64,000 nt of DNA. Source: Cryptomeria japonica (Eukaryota > Streptophyta > Pinopsida > Cupressales > Cupressaceae). The DNA is taken from the NCBI RefSeq assembly GCF_030272615.1, contig NC_081408.1, positions 612,958,977 through 613,022,976 of the forward strand, read 5' to 3'. Below, one piece after another: positions 11,282 through 22,447 of this stretch. The notes under the pieces are model-generated. The model did not search any database. It was not told the DNA's origin and saw nothing but the letters and a program-made list of their open reading frames with translations. Both the position numbers and the translations under genes were made by a program. Numbering within the stretch: the first letter of the stretch is position 1; each line of letters opens with the position of its first letter.

Positions 11282-12127
11282 TGTAATGTCCCTTTTTGGG
11301 AGGACACTAAATCTTGTCCAATATACTTTTAGAATTATTGCAGGTTATGTATTTTCAGTCTGCTGTGATAATTTGGACAGATTCAATTCGATGTTGTTCC
11401 CCTCTTTAAATGCACAAGTCTGCTGTTTATATCAATCTGATCTGCTGCCTATACTCAGATATATATATGTGTGTATGAGAATCCTTTCTATTCCATCAAT
11501 TCTGATTCTTTGATTATTGATTTAATGTTTCCTCTTCTTTTCCTTCAATGCCTGCTTTATTATTGTTGGGATATTTGTATGTTTTCTGATCTCTTTGATA
11601 ATTGTTCATATCATTCTTCCACGTTTTCTTATAATTCTGATTTAGATCTGCTCCTAAATCTGCTTTCAATGCTTCAGATATTTAAAATTTTGTTCTGTTC
11701 CATGGATCCCTCCTTCTCAAATGATAAGTTTTCTACTTTATATCCTTCAATGTGAGGAAGAGTCACACCTCTTCTTAATGGTCATAACCTTTCACAAGTA
11801 CCACCACCCTTTGAAAGGGTCACAACATTTTATCATTGATGCTCCTTGGAAAGAGTCACTTCCTTATCTTCTTCCCATTAATGCTTCCTTAATAACTTTG
11901 CTCCCCTCTTTCTTCCTTTTTTTTTTCCTTTTTCCCCAAATGGAGCTCTCCTCTCCCCCTTTTATATCTCATGTTTGAGGGAGTCACAACTTTTCATTTC
12001 ATGCCTTTTGACCATTTATTAGACTTAACTAAATTTTAATTATATTAATTTTTATTTTTATTCTTTTATGTTTTAATTTATAATTATTATTTATTAATAA
12101 ATCATATTTCAACAAGGGGACATTACA
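11282..12127 (-). repeat. 5' LTR of the non-coding element
   Basis: 846 bp, paired with 8,306-9,147. It lies next to the PBS, so it is the transcribed 5' LTR in minus orientation. Confidence 0.9.
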
Positions 12128-12917
12128 TAAACTCACACTCACCCGAGTTTGGGAGAGTCTACCAAAGTCTTGGCAAACTCATGGAGTCTACAAGACTTGG
12201 CAAACTCGCTAAGCCCTGAGCCCAGGACTCTGGCACACTGTCAGAGTCAAAAGTCACAAAAAAAAATTGTAAAAAAAACACTCTACCCCAACAGTATAGC
12301 ACTTACATTTTTTGTTTCCACTCCAAAAGGTCATTCTTATTGTTTTCAAGCACAAGGAGAAGAGAAAAACAACCCTTTGAGCAAAGATAGTATGCCATTA
12401 AAGAGAAAACCAGCAAATTGATTGAAGACAAAATATTAATTGGAGATCATTTGGGCAGGTTAGTAGCTTGCACTGACATATTTAGAGGAGATTAAGAAGG
12501 ATTAGGAGGAGGCCACAACTAATTTGGAGCTGCATTTCTTCATTTTTGGAGCAAATTTGAAGAGATGAGTTAATTTTTTATTTTTTTCAAATTTCCATTT
12601 TCTTGTATGTTTGTTTTATTTTATTTCATTTTAGGTTAATGGAAAAAACAAGAACACCTAGCTATCAAATAATCAAACCCTAGCTGTTTTTATTTTTTTT
12701 CCTTAATTCTTTAGCTACAAACCCTAATTGATTTTAGTTTTTTTCTTTTTTTTTTAACTTTAATTTAATTAGAAAGTGTAAATGCTAATTTTTTATAATT
12801 TATAATTTATTGCAGCTTATTATTCATTTATAAACTGATCCAAAATTTGAAGTATAATATCTACCTCAGTTAGAAAGGATCCTTGTTTGAAAAATGCCAT
12901 CCCCATGATAGAAAAAG
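12128..12917 (+). other. hAT 5' non-coding region
   Basis: Starts with repeated ACTCG/GAGTC/AAGACTTGGC motifs continuing those at 8,236-8,305, then AT-rich DNA up to the zinc-finger exon. No ORF of interest. Confidence 0.5.
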
Positions 12918-14137
12918 GTGAAATTAAAATGTTTGCATTGCAAAACAAAATACAATGGGGGAGGTATTAATCGGTTGAAGAATCAGCTTGCACAAATACC
13001 ATTGCATGATGCTAAACCATGCACATTAACACTCATTGATGTTGTACGTGAAGTACAAATACAAATAGAGGCTTTTGAAGAGAAAAAAGAATTAAAAAGG
13101 AAGAAAAGGGAATAAATGGCAAACATTGATGGAGAGAGGTCTTCAATTCCTCCATTTCCTAGATCCATGAGCAGTGGTAATGGTAGTGCAAATGTGAATA
13201 TTGAGCCTTAGATTCGTAAAAATTAATCCCAAGTAGATTCATATTTTGCTCCACACATGACTTCAGGTTCCCAGCCATCACTTGGGAGCATGGGTTGCAA
13301 TAAGGAGAAGCATGATACTACAAAAAGTGCAATTGGAGATTTCTAGTTATATTGCACCATTCCATTTCACGCAACCAAGTAATCATTATTATTTTTGTTT
13401 TAAAATACATATTTGATTTTTATGTTTATTGATCTTTTTGCTTTTAAGAGTATGTGGCATTGAAGATTTTGATTTTTAAAGTTAATACTTAGTTTGTTTG
13501 TTTAATTTGTTTTTGGTCTCCTAATTTGAAAAATATGATAGATGCCATTACTATTTATGGTGCAGGTTCAAAACCGCTAATTATGAGGAGATAAAAGGTG
13601 TTATTTTGTCTCAAAAGGCGGCTAATGTCAAAGACACAATTGATGAGCAGCGTGAGATATGGACAAGGAAGGGTTGCACCATCATGACTGATGGTTGGAC
13701 CAATATAAGAAGTAGAACACTGTTGTATTTTCTTGATTCTTCCTCAAGTAATTGTACTTTGTAAAGTCCATTAATTTAGTGATTAAGATTTTTTAGTTTT
13801 TTTTAACTAAATCACTGCTTTTTTTCTTTCTCAAGTGGCACAGTGTTCTTGAAGTCAATTGATGCTTCAAGAAACACAAAAAATGTTGAGTTTCTTTGTG
13901 AGGCCTTGGAGGAAGTGTTGGACGAGGTGGGTGAGGAGAACATGGTACAGATAGTCACAAATAATGTAGAAAATTATGTTGCTGCAGGTAAACTTATTAT
14001 GGAGAGGCACCCCACCTTGTTTTGGGATCCTTGTGTTGACCTCATATTGGAGGATCTTGGCAAACTTATTTGGATCAAAACATGTACAGAGCACACAAGA
14101 ATTAATTGTAAATACATATATAATCATAGTTGGGTCA

Positions 14138-15649
14138 TGTTGTCATTTTATGACATCCTTGGTCCATCAATGAAAACCGATCAAAGATACGTTCCATGGA
14201 CCAACACTACCCCAATTGATCAAGGACGAAGCCAATGGTCATGAAGTGTTAAGTGTTGTCTTGTCGAAAGCCAAGATCCAAGCCTTTTCCTCCATGACCC
14301 TGGAACCCCCAAGTTCCAAGCTTTTTCCTTCATGACCCCGAAACCCCTAAGTTCCAATCCTTTTCCTTCATGACCCCAGAACCCCCAAGTTCCAAGCCTT
14401 TTCCTTCATGACCCCGAAATACCGAAATCCCCAAGTTCCAAGCCTTTTCCGTCATGACCCCAGAATCCTAGTACCCCCAAGTTCCAAGCCTTTTCCTTCA
14501 TGACCCCGGAATCCTAGAACCCTTAGGTTCCTAACTCCTCTCCCCTTGCGGCAGACCCAACGTCTGACTTCCGACGACTTGCAACATTTCCGGATGATGT
14601 GATCAATATTCAAGGTTCTTAATGCTCCACCAACCCCTGCAACTTGTCTACTTTCATTCATGGAGCTACAAGGGCGCATTTAATGCTTTCTGCAAGATTG
14701 CCATCAGATGGAGTCCAGGGCCATGCTTATTTATGGTTACTTGATGGCCTTCATGTCAGGTCTGTATGCTTTGACTTTCGAATGTAAGACAATCCACCTT
14801 CTAGAAGTACTTTTCTTCTCAGGATTGCCTTGTTAGGGTATGACTAGGTTGCTTGCATGCACACCATGTCAGGTCTGTGTACTTCCCTGTCTTCCTTGAG
14901 TGGCATTCCTCTCTGCACGCCAAGGTCAAGGCTTCCTCTCCTTGACCTTTGGTCTCTCCTCTGCAACTAGTTTACTATATATAGGTTGTTAAGCCTCATT
15001 GTAAAGGATTCTCCCCTTGTTGGCTTAAGATATTCTTTGCTCTTTCGCTTCTCTTGAAGACTTGTATATTTCTTGCATTTCTGAAATTGTAAGTTTGGCC
15101 ATTGGCCTTAAGAATGAATTGAAATTATCATTCTTGTCTCCCTTCAACTTATGCATGTTGTGTATGTTTTCTTACCTTCATTATAAGTGTATGTTTTGTG
15201 GTTTTCTCTCATGTATATGATGTGTTAACTTGTTTCTAAGTGTGACTTGTGGGAAACCTTCTCTCCTTTGACATTCAGCAAATTCTAACCTCCATACATG
15301 TGTTTGAGGTCATTCATGCAATTGAAGTTTGTGCATCCTCAAGGTATTTCAATTGATTCTTTGTGTCATTTCGGGGTGGAGAGAGGATCATCTTTTATCT
15401 CGGTGCATCACCTCCTTTCCTTTTAGCATTTCCTTCTCCCCTTTTCCTCTGCAAGTTGTTAGTATAGGCTTAGAAGTAGAATTTGGAATGTTGAGTTGGT
15501 TCAACACCTACACTTGGATTGAGAAGGAAGCCAGCCTTCTCCGGAGATTCACCCCCATTGCGCAAGGTCCCACACTTTGGGGTTGTTTCAATGTTTCACA
15601 AGGTTGCTAAGTTGATAGCTCAGCAAGGGTGCAAACTTTTCTGACAACA
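14138..15649 (+). mobile_element. Solo LTR, 1.5 kb, inside the hAT transposase
   Basis: Starts TGTTGTCATTTTATG and ends TGACAACA, giving an 8-base inverted terminal match. It splits the transposase exactly between YNHSWV and NLMRNF, which fixes the edges. Flanks are GGTCA and AGTCT, a weak match to a target duplication. A plus-strand TATA box (TATATATAGG) lies near 14,974. No PBS or coding sequence, so it is a solo LTR left by recombination. Superfamily not determined. Confidence 0.8.
14268..14530. repeat. Minisatellite of about 42 bp in the solo LTR
   Basis: Five to six units built on CCTTTTCCTTCATGACCCC and GAACCCCCAAGTTCC. Several units can pair GAAC with GTTC across the C-run. Confidence 0.85.
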
Positions 15650-17000
15650 AGTCTTCAACCTTATGAGGAATTTCACAAGTAAGAAAGAGTTGACTCGTCT
15701 AAGAATTACACACTTTGCAACCAATTTTATCAGGTTGCAATCCTTGCTTCAGTCCAAGGCCACTTTGAGAAGTATGTTTGTAAGTGATGAGTGGTCTAAT
15801 TCATCATCTGCAAAGACCACTGCAAGGATTGACACGATTGATCGGATTTTTGATGAGCATGGTTTTTGGCAACCGACCAAGGAGATTGTGCAAGTAACTT
15901 TCCATTATATTTTTGTTCTTATTTCCATTTCATTTGCTTATTTTTGTTCACACTTATTTATGTTCATTGTTAAAACAATGTTTCACAACGATTGCAGTTC
16001 ACAGAGCCTCTAGTTGTCCTCCTACAAGTTGTTGATGGAGAGAAGCCCACAATGGGCTACATATATAAAGGCATGGACAGGGCAAAGGAGGCCATTAGAT
16101 ATATTTATTCAGGGGATGAAGCTAAGTACAGTCCCATATGGGAGATCATTAATTGACAATGACACCATCAACTTCATAGGCCTTTACATGCAAATGACGA
16201 CTGCCTTAATTCGGTATTCCGATTTTGTCAAGATTTTAAGGCCAATGAGGAAGTGTTGAGTGGGCTCTACACAATTGTATAGCGAATGTCATCTAATTCA
16301 TCAGTTGGAGCACACATAGTCCGTGAGATAGAGATGTTCAAGAGTGCACAAGGAGACCTCTTTGCACAAGACATGTGCAAGCAAAATCAGACGGAAATGC
16401 AGCCTAGTAAAAATCTATTGAAAGCATAATTTAAAATTTGAATATTAAATTTTTCTATCTTTTACCATTTTACGTTAATAAACTCAAAATTATAGAATAG
16501 AGTTGATTTTTATTTTTCTCATTTCAGACGCATGGTGGGAGATGTTTGGTGCTAAGGTGCCAAATCTACAAAGGATTGCAATTTGTATCTTGACCCAGCC
16601 ATGTAGTGCTTCAGGATGTGAGCACAATTGGAGTATGTTTGAGCACATACACTCCAAACAGTGCAACAGGGTGTCAATGCAAAGGTTGGAGGATCTTGTG
16701 TATGTTCATTACAACCTATGCTTCCATCACAAACAAATCTTGAGCATTGGCATGTCTCCAATTACTTTAGAGGAGGTTGATCCACAATGAAAAAGGATCA
16801 CTGAGATTGATAATCCTATCTTCAATGATGATGACTTGGCATGAGTTGATCAGGTGGATCGAGCAGCAGAGGAGGAGGTTAGAGCACGAGGAGACCCATT
16901 GGAGGATGATGTGGATGCCATTGAGCCTAAACTTGAGCTTGAGCCTAAGACACGGGCAGATATCATGGCTGCAACATCATCCAAGACCTATCTTAGAAGC

Positions 17001-17130
17001 GCACAAATAGGAGGGTCGAGGTGTCGAGTGATATAGGCTTCTTTGAGCAATATACTTATCGTAGGTGCACAAATAGGAGGGTCGAGGGGTCAAGTAATAT
17101 AGGCTTCTCTAAGCAATAGACTTCTAGATT
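17001..17130. repeat. 66-bp tandem duplication at the hAT 3' end
   Basis: GCACAAATAGGAGGGTCGAG starts at 17,001 and again at 17,067; both copies continue to ATATAGGCTTCT and AGCAATA. It follows the transposase stop. Confidence 0.85.
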
Positions 17131-17212
17131 CGTTCATGCGTGCATGCAAAACCAAAACCACATTTTGTAAAATTTGGGAAATGGCATGGCAAATGCAGTG
17201 GGTTGTGACTAT

Positions 17213-18043
17213 TGTTTGTAATTAGGGCTGGCGGATTCCAATTGCCTTGGGCAACATTGGAATCCGCCTCCAACATATAGGGCCAGGCCCAATACCTCTT
17301 GGCTCCACCTAAAAGGCCTCCACGCTACATGCAAACCCAACTCGCCTCCATGATAGGGCCGACCCTATCCAATTCACTTAAAAGGAATTAAAATAATTAA
17401 AATGTTTAATTTGCAAAGAAGGCCGACATGATTGAGAAGTATTATGACTCCTATAAATATAGCATATACTTCTCATTATTTCACCCATTCAGTTTTGTAA
17501 GAAAGGTGCGAAATATGTTCTAAGGAAGCGAAATATTGAATCAAGGCAGTTGACATCAGCGATCCACATTGAAGTGCAGCAGAACATTATAGAAGACGGC
17601 GAATTCTACCAAATGCAGCAGATCACCAACAAGATAGAAAACTCCATTGAAGGCCCAAACAAGCCCTAGAAGAATTGCGAACTACTTGAAAGGTGCTGCT
17701 ACCCTGGTAACACACAGCAAATCTGATTAGGAGGACTGCAAATCGTGATCTTCATTAGCAAACTAATTGTGAAGACTTCTATCTCATCTTCCTTGTGACT
17801 GCAACCTCTATACTCCAGATAAGTGTGTAATGATCAGTTGAATTCAAAATCATAATCAGATCTGAGGATCCTTTTGCTGGGTTTTTCCTCCTAGGAGGTT
17901 TTCCCAGGGTAACTGTGCTTTGTCTTTTGCACTCATTTCCTTTACTATGCTTAAATCTGGAAATCAATTAATTTAATTAACCTAGCTGAAACTAATTCTG
18001 ATTTTTCTGAGTTTTATTCAATCTGAAAGTACTAAACTTAACA
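17213..18043 (+). mobile_element. Solo copia-type LTR
   Basis: About 831 bp beginning TGTTTGTAATTAGGG and ending AAACTTAACA. A plus-strand TATA box (CTATAAATAT) lies near 17,452 and a CCTCCTAGGAGG palindrome near 17,888, as in the other copia LTRs here but in the opposite orientation. GTGACTA is present on both sides (17,205-17,211 and 18,044-18,050), supporting a target duplication, although one extra T lies at the left edge. Confidence 0.7.
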
Positions 18044-18108
18044 GTGACTACTAAGGGTTTTTTGTGGGTTTCTCAAGTGTAATGCTATTATAGTCTTCAA
18101 TGAATTTT

Positions 18109-18841
18109 TGTTGGGTTGTGTATGACCAAACACGCAAGCAATAAACTTAAAAGCAGAAATTTGAAATGCTTCAGCATGAAATTTTCAAGCTTCAGGAAAG
18201 AAGGCTAAGCAACATGTTGGGAAAATAATCAGCAAATGCCAGATCTAGAGGTGCAAATGGACCATCTAGCACTGGAAAATAAAGCTGTCACTTCAACAGC
18301 CAACAAAGCAATAAATTTGTAAATTTCTTGCAGGGATAAGTTCTCACTGAAGTAGATGAATGGTTGAAGCACAAATTTGACAGAAAGAATTTAAATTCAG
18401 AAAATTGGCAGCAGAAATCTACAAATCTCCAATCATTAATCTGCAGGAGATTTGTGAGGCGGAGCAGAACATCTTGGTGGAACAAGTAAATCAGCTTTTT
18501 CCATGCAACTGCAGAAAAAATATCTTAGGTTCAAGAAAAAGACACAGATACCAGACAGTGACACCAGAAAGTGACACTAGATGGCAGCTGCATAACCAAA
18601 ATGAGTGAAAAGCTTACATTTTGCAGCAGAAAAAGTTGCTCTCTGCTGGGAAGGCAGATCCACTAAAACAGAGGTCAAGCGGTAGATGCAAGGAAGTGTC
18701 AAGTATACTCTAACCATATCAAAAACTAGAGAGGTAAAGAAACCTGGTTGTCAGTATCTGATACCAATTCACTTTGACTTCTTTCTCTGAATGCTTATTT
18801 ATGTAAGTTAAGACTATAATTATGGGCTAAAATCCAACAAA
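18109..18841. mobile_element. Possible solo LTR (weak)
   Basis: The segment begins TGTTGGGTTGTG and ends AAAATCCAACA, so the ends pair over six bases. No target duplication was seen (ATTTT and AAAGC), and an inverted PBS-like ATCTGATACCA sits inside near 18,757. Size and ends fit a copia LTR, but this is tentative. Confidence 0.3.
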
Positions 18842-21377
18842 AGCGTATAATGTTGCCAATTCCCATTTACAACTTTTTAATTTATTTCTATTTAACTTTT
18901 GAATAATTCAAACAACCTACTTGCACATGGATTTGACTAATAAGCAATTATAGTTAACACACTAACTATGATGGATGTTCTCAACATGTCATGAAGGGGA
19001 ACCTGCAAGATATCAGTCAAATTGAACTTGAAAAGCTGAAAATGCTCTTGAATTTCCCAGAGCTATTAAATATGTGCCCAGTTAATCCTGACTGAAGAAA
19101 CCACAAAATAGATCTACTGACTAACACTTGGTTGCATAACATTATAAGATGTCCAGCTATTTGGCTATGTAGCTATTAAAATCTTACACTTTCTGGATTA
19201 GACTGTGTAGCAGTTTTTTAGGCTATGTAGCTATTTACAAAGTAATATCTCTGTATGCAGATATGCATTGTGCTTGTCTCCACTGTACCGCTAAATTTGT
19301 CATATGTTGATGTTTTATGTTTAAAACATGTACTGACTTGCCGCTTTCATCATACGTATCCTCTGAAGTAAGATATCTTGTTTACCAGAATCATTTTTCT
19401 GCAATATAGTAATCCTTATAAGCATTAAGGTATGTAAGCTATCAAGGTTGTCCCAAATTTACCTAAAATACTACCTTGAATCTACTATAAGTGCACATAG
19501 TCTTGATTAGGTTTTCATTGTTGCATTTCTTGTTTACCAGAATCATTTTTCTGCAATACAGTAATCCTTATAAGCATTAAGGTATGAAAGCTATCAAAAT
19601 TGTCCCAAATTTACCTAAAATACTACCTTGCATCTACTCTAAGTGCACAAAGTCTTGATTGGGTCTTTATTGTTGCATTTCCAGTAAATATACAGCAAAA
19701 ATGTTCAATTTCTACATCTGCGATGACACATTGAACTCATTACGTGATAAATTTTGAGCCTTACAAGAAGTATCATATGTTTCTTATGATTTAAGGCTGA
19801 TAAATTTTAAAGTTAAGTACAACACAAAAAACAATCCTAGCACTGTAAGGCATGGATAGAAAGTGGAGGAGACATTATGTCAAAAGATACACACAAATAG
19901 AACAGCAGTGGAATGATCATTTGACGAAATTCCTATTACATGCAAAAATACCTGAACTTTATGTAGGCTGACACACTTTGAACATAAAATACCAAAAAGG
20001 CCAATAAAGAATCAATAGCTATGCAAAAAGCTTTACCAATGTTGTAAGAAAACAAGGTCAAGAAATCATTTTTGTAACACTAACTGTGCTATTTAGCTTT
20101 GGAGGTTAAATTTCTCCTTTTTTACACATAAATATAAAAAGAACAAATGAAATGTATTTGCTTTTTCATATAGTATTTATGATGGCAAAGCAAGAAACAT
20201 AAAAAAATTATTGTATTTTTATAATTCCATTAAAATATTGACCAAAGCAAAAAATCTATTAAAATTTAGGACTAAATTATTATTATTATATTATCATATA
20301 ATTATATTTTTATTTTATATTCATTCTTATCCTTATCATTGAGAAAAAAGTCGATTTTATAAATTATCTAATATTGATCAATGGTGGAGATCTGATGAGA
20401 AGATTCGATGAAAAGAATAAATTGAGATAATTACAAAGTTAATTGATTGCATGATAGACAAAATTGATTGATGAGTTAAACTTGGAGTGAGTGGGAGTTG
20501 AGAGGTGGAAGTGAAGATAAAATAATAAAAAATTAAAAAAATAATAAATTGAATTTTTTATTTTCATGCATTTAAGTGTCACAAACACGTCAAATTAAAT
20601 GCTTCTAGATTTTATTGATGGACGTTTTTGCATCCATATGTGGGTATAACTGTAACACGCCTTTAGCATAATAAAATTGTCAAATGTGTTTTATCCAAGG
20701 TTGTATTTGTGAGTATAATTTTGCAAAATCAGCAAAAAGAATGTCTAAGCATGAACTTCTGCTTCCATATTGTGTGAGGCACTCTGACTCAGTCAACAAG
20801 TCTTTTATGATTGTCCAATTGAACCTCAACCATGCCATTACTTTGTTATCAAAGCTAACATTTTGATTTCAGTAATAACATCTTAGGTCTTAGGATATAA
20901 ATTCAATACACAAAATGTTGATCACGATAATTTGAAAGTTATGTGCTGCTGTGATCTAAGAGCCCAGCTAGTCCATGAACACATCAGATTCTGCTTAAAA
21001 GAGTGAACATTGTTCTCTAATGGTGTTAATCGGTGGTTTAGAATCTTTTAAACACATCCCTTGAAGATTGCACATGTTTCATGTAGTTGTCTACTAGTGG
21101 CGAAGTGAAGCATAGTTGATCCTATCCTAAACATTGCTATCTATTGAGTTCTTAGTTTTAGAGTAGCTTTTTCTAAACCCTCTCATTTACTTTCAGCATT
21201 ATTCAATCTAAAAGTCTCAAAAAAAAGAGTCATTCATAGCCAAATCATTCGCATAAAATCTCCTTGAAAGTTATAAATTTGTCTAAGTCTTCTTCCAAGT
21301 GTGCGTAAGTCCCCCTTGGATTACCAGCAACATCACCACACGAGCATATATCCACATAAAGTCGCTAGTATGCAGTC
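18842..21377. other. No gene seen; AT-rich
   Basis: Apart from the 152-bp duplication listed next, nothing was recognised. About 20,190-20,560 is very AT-rich. No translated stretch on either strand matched a family I know. Confidence 0.5.
19377..19680. repeat. 152-bp tandem duplication
   Basis: CTTGTTTACCAGAATCATTT occurs at 19,377 and 19,529, and the two copies remain alignable to the end of each unit with scattered changes. Confidence 0.9.
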
Positions 21378-21504
21378 AGAACCTTGGAGTCATCGTATGA
21401 TCTTCCTGCAATCTTAGCATACATTTGACTTTGATCAAGAGAGGATAAGGTAGCCGTTGGGAAACTTTATTCTGTGTTGGGTGCGGTCACAAGACGCATG
21501 TCAA
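21378..21504 (+). repeat. LTR 3' end fragment
   Basis: Shares AACCTTGGAGTCATC, AAGAGAGGATAAGGTA, TTTATTCTGTGTT and a terminal GTCAACA with 26,490-26,625, in the same order and strand. It is the tail of an LTR of the same family. Its start could not be located. Confidence 0.65.
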
Positions 21505-22045
21505 CAGTGAGGATGCTTCAATTTTGAGGAGTCGGTGGAATAAGTTTTCATGTGGGCAAGGTAATTTTGCTTCCGTGGAAGCTTTATATGATATGAAAGT
21601 AAAGAAAGACTCTATACAGTGGTGGTGGAACCATGGATTGCAATCATTTGCAATAAGATTGCTCTCACAAGTACTTCACAATTTTCTATAACTCAAATCA
21701 TTCCATAACATCAATCTGACCCTACGTTAATGCAAAGAATAATACATACACAGCGATCAAGGCATATATCATATATGAGTAGCAGTCCTATTATCAACTA
21801 AGGCAGCAACCATATTATTAGTTCTGCGATCTCAACCTTAGTGGAGTAGCTATCTCTATTGTGACAAAGACAAACAATTTCATTAGTTTACAGCCACAGG
21901 TCATTAGTAAAGAGACACAAGTGTAGGGAAGTGATTTTGTTAAGTTAATAACATTCAACTGATTAATCAAAGGCAAACACAATATACTAAAGGTCGCCAC
22001 CCTTGGAAGGAAGATGATTGTTGGGAAAGACACAACCTTCCATCC
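21505..22045. other. No gene seen
   Basis: Lies between an LTR tail and the next LTR-like element. No recognisable coding remnant. Confidence 0.4.
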
Positions 22046-22447
22046 TGTTGTGACGTTTTCACACATCGCCCCATTGCAAATGGGGACCCCTGCTTTTTGC
22101 TTTTTAGGGTTTGTTTTCTAGGTCTTTTAGGGTTTTGTCCGTTAGCCTTTGCGTTTTGAGTGTCACCAAGGGGATCACCTGGATAGCAAGTTCTGCTTGA
22201 GTTAGGTCAAGTTTATAAGTGATGAAGTCCTGATCCTGAAATTTGGCTAAGTCTGGAATGTCCTGATCCTGAAATTTGACTAAGTCTGGAAACTGAAAAA
22301 CCTCAAAAAACTAGATTTTGCAATATAACTCCTGGAGGTCTGAAACCACTCTCAAACATCCTGAAAGTATATATGGAATATAACTTAAAGTATAAGTGAC
22401 ATTTCCTATAAAAATTATCCTGTCGGAGAGTTCGAAAAGTCAAATTT

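Larger units (their letters stand above)
8306..12127 (-). mobile_element. Non-coding LTR retrotransposon, 3.8 kb, inserted in the hAT
   Basis: Two LTRs of about 845 bp both begin TGTAATGTCC and end GGACATTACA. A tRNA-Met type PBS on the minus strand next to the right LTR and a purine tract (complement of 9,148-9,165) next to the left LTR set the orientation. Flanks read TAGAC (8,301-8,305) and TAAAC (12,128-12,132), a target duplication with one change. The 2.1-kb interior has no gag or pol; it holds a duplicated LTR-end segment and 48-bp minisatellites. It must be mobilised in trans if at all. Confidence 0.85.
12918..17036 (+). pseudogene. hAT transposase, interrupted and decayed
   Basis: Pieces in order match a plant hAT transposase. 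A BED-type finger lies at 12,918-13,115 (LKCLHCKTKYNGGGINRLK; the usual His of HLA is Gln). The DUF659 start is near 13,570-13,760 with GCTIMTDGWT, whose Asp (13,690) is the first catalytic acid. The next block, 13,836-14,137, starts GTVFLKSIDAS and ends YNHSWV. After the solo LTR it resumes with NLMRNFTSKKEL (15,655). The C-terminal dimerisation region is at 16,528-16,790, with SGCEHNWSMFEHIHSKQCNR supplying the Glu. Acidic tail to 17,036. The second catalytic Asp is Asn (13,960; VTNNVENY for VTDNAANY). Short AT-rich gaps between blocks may be introns. Not functional. Confidence 0.88.

Noticed and set aside
12149-12421. Open plus-strand frame of 90 codons upstream of the hAT finger
   Set aside because: Begins in the GAGTC-rich subterminal repeats and has no recognisable domain.
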